A stretch of 7,502 bases of DNA. Origin: Streptosporangiaceae bacterium. Its GTDB lineage: Bacteria; Actinomycetota; Actinomycetes; Streptosporangiales; Streptosporangiaceae. Of the stretch, positions 6,371-7,502 are shown piece by piece. A program made the position numbers and the translations under genes. Position 1 is the stretch's first letter, and every line of letters begins with the position of its first letter. The stretch spans positions 1 through 7,502 of the forward strand of contig JASHQP010000385.1 of NCBI GenBank assembly GCA_030039095.1, read 5' to 3'. The notes beneath the pieces are model-generated. The model did no database searches. It was not told where the DNA came from and saw only the letters and a program-made list of their open reading frames with translations.

Positions 6371-7502
6371 ATGCAATCGCTGGACCTGGCAATCACCAAC
6401 GCACGGATAGACACTGCAGGGCCGCTCCGCAATATCGGCATCCGGGGTTCGCGGATCGTGGCGATCACGCTTGCCGAGGAAGGCCTTGGGGGCGCCGGCC
6501 AGGTCATCGACGCGGACGGCCGCTGGACGATCCCCGGAGCGATTGACACACATTCGCATATCGGTGAGCTGGCCCCCGAATACCAGCACATTCCGGGGCT
6601 GTCCCGGGAGTCGAACTTCGACCGCGAGACCATGGGGGCGGCGGCGGGCGGGGTCACCACCGTGCTGAACTACGCGAAGTTCGGCCAGGGCTCGATGGTG
6701 GAGGCCTATGAGCAGGGGCTGGCGATCGCTGGCCGCCAGACCCTTATCAACGTCCAGTTCCATGGCTACATCATGAACGAGGACCAGCTGCGTGAGGTCC
6801 CGGCGGCCGTGGCGGCAGGAATTCGGACCTTCAAGATGTTCATGCCCTACCGCGGCGCCGAGGCAGCTGCGCTGGGAGGGATCGGCAGCCTTAACCATTC
6901 GCAGCTCGAGCGGGCATTCCAGGCCATCGCCGCCCATGGCTGCCAGGCACTGGTCCACGCCGAGGACGGCGACATCGTCGAGTACTGCACCCACGAGCAG
7001 GTGGCGCTCGGCATGCCGAGCCTCGAGTCGTACGAGAAGAGCCGCCCCGCGCGGGCGGAGGGCGACGCGGCACTTACCGCGATCTACCTCGCGGAGCAAG
7101 CAAAGTGCCCGGTAACGATCGTGCACGTCTCGAGCATGGAGGCGATCCGCGCCAGGCGAGCCGTCGGCTACCCGGACGTGAAGCTCGAGTCCTGCCCGCA
7201 CTACCTCGTGCTCTCCACCGAGAGCGGGATCGGCCCGCAGGGCAAGGTGGCCCCGCCGATCCGCAGTCCTCAGCTGTCCCAGCAACTGTGCGGCGCTCTG
7301 GTCGACGGCGAGTTCGATTTCTTCGGCTCTGATCACAATGAGTGGCCGGCCGAGGCGAAACAGGATTTCGTCAGTGGGCGCGCCGGTCTGCCCGGCATCG
7401 GGCTGCTGCTTCCGCTGTTGCTGACTCATCTGCTGGATCGGTGCGGGCTGAGCATGGAAACCGCGATCGCTCTGTCCTCCCGCAACGCGGCGCTGCGCTT
7501 CG
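6371..7502 (+). CDS. Dihydropyrimidinase/hydantoinase-type cyclic amidohydrolase, 3' truncated by window
   Basis: Enzymes of this group hydrolyse cyclic amides, imides or ureides (dihydropyrimidines, hydantoins, allantoin) at a two-metal site in the cytoplasm. The gene runs off the window after 377 codons; the family is usually 450-490 aa, so roughly a fifth is missing. All expected ligands are visible: His61 and His63 (DTHSH), the Lys155 that is carboxylated in relatives (TFKMFMPY), His196 (VHAEDGD), His252 (IVHVSS) and Asp321 (GSDHNEW). Tyr160, five residues after the Lys, matches the catalytic Tyr of dihydropyrimidinases. SRPARAE (224-230), ESCPHYL (273-279) and KVAPPIR (292-298) are also dihydropyrimidinase-like landmarks. 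They place the protein in the hydantoinase/dihydropyrimidinase branch more than with dihydroorotases. It appears catalytically competent. Its position behind sugar-acid genes is unusual and hints at a nitrogen-containing cyclic substrate. Other options are an allantoinase-like enzyme or one acting on a lactone-like bond. Confidence 0.93.
   Translation, partial: MQSLDLAITNARIDTAGPLRNIGIRGSRIVAITLAEEGLGGAGQVIDADGRWTIPGAIDTHSHIGELAPEYQHIPGLSRESNFDRETMGAAAGGVTTVLNYAKFGQGSMVEAYEQGLAIAGRQTLINVQFHGYIMNEDQLREVPAAVAAGIRTFKMFMPYRGAEAAALGGIGSLNHSQLERAFQAIAAHGCQALVHAEDGDIVEYCTHEQVALGMPSLESYEKSRPARAEGDAALTAIYLAEQAKCPVTIVHVSSMEAIRARRAVGYPDVKLESCPHYLVLSTESGIGPQGKVAPPIRSPQLSQQLCGALVDGEFDFFGSDHNEWPAEAKQDFVSGRAGLPGIGLLLPLLLTHLLDRCGLSMETAIALSSRNAALRF

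Noticed and set aside
5565..6392. Minus-strand open frame (275 codons) opposite the unknown gene, considered as the true gene there
   Set aside because: Its composition is shadow-like and it has no ribosome site. The + frame has a good ribosome site, fits the operon spacing and direction, and has a globular-protein composition. Because the + gene is itself unrecognised, I kept its confidence at 0.8.
6320..7429. Long minus-strand open frame (369 codons) opposite the amidohydrolase
   Set aside because: The + strand frame carries every amidohydrolase metal ligand in the right order. The minus frame is Arg/Gln/His-rich with no recognisable motif, as expected for an antisense shadow in high-GC DNA.

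Overview
The window is a single gene-dense stretch of high-GC DNA (roughly two thirds G+C by eye). It carries seven genes, all on the + strand, with almost no intergenic space. High GC, strong third-position G/C bias, a GTG start and pervasive start/stop overlaps fit an actinomycete best. A high-GC proteobacterium cannot be excluded, because no taxonomic marker gene is present. Both ends cut through genes: the first gene lacks its 5' part and the last lacks its 3' part, so the operon extends beyond the window on both sides.

Layout: (1) 1-1124, the C-terminal three quarters of a double-domain sugar-type ABC ATPase (RbsA/MglA family). (2) 1121-2116, its RbsC-type membrane permease, coupled by an ATGA overlap. 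(3) 2165-3841, an IlvD/Edd-family Fe-S dehydratase of the sugar-acid type. (4) 3876-4769, a DapA/NanA-superfamily class I lyase with an atypical active-site loop. (5) 4769-5554, an SDR-fold protein whose catalytic Tyr and Lys are replaced. (6) 5544-6353, a 269-aa protein I do not recognise, overlapping the SDR gene by 11 nt from a GTG start. (7) 6371 to the window end, a dihydropyrimidinase/hydantoinase-type cyclic amidohydrolase with every metal ligand present. No substrate-binding protein or regulator lies inside the window.

Taken together this looks like an uptake-plus-catabolism operon. The transporter imports a sugar or sugar-like compound. The dehydratase would make a 2-keto-3-deoxy acid, and the DapA-family enzyme would cleave or further process it through a lysine Schiff base. 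The SDR protein would supply a redox or binding step. The cyclic amidohydrolase is the odd partner: it suggests that the substrate carries a cyclic amide, imide or ureide (a nucleoside-like, hydantoin-like or lactam sugar derivative), or that the enzyme has been recruited to another cyclic bond. The substrate is inference; the gene families are well supported, except for gene 6, which has no assignment.

There are no RNA genes, mobile elements, CRISPR arrays, convincing terminators or internal promoters. The longest non-coding gap is 48 nt. The most interesting items are the unusual combination of enzymes, the SDR with a dismantled catalytic tetrad, the lyase lacking the usual Thr-Thr pair, and the unrecognised gene 6.
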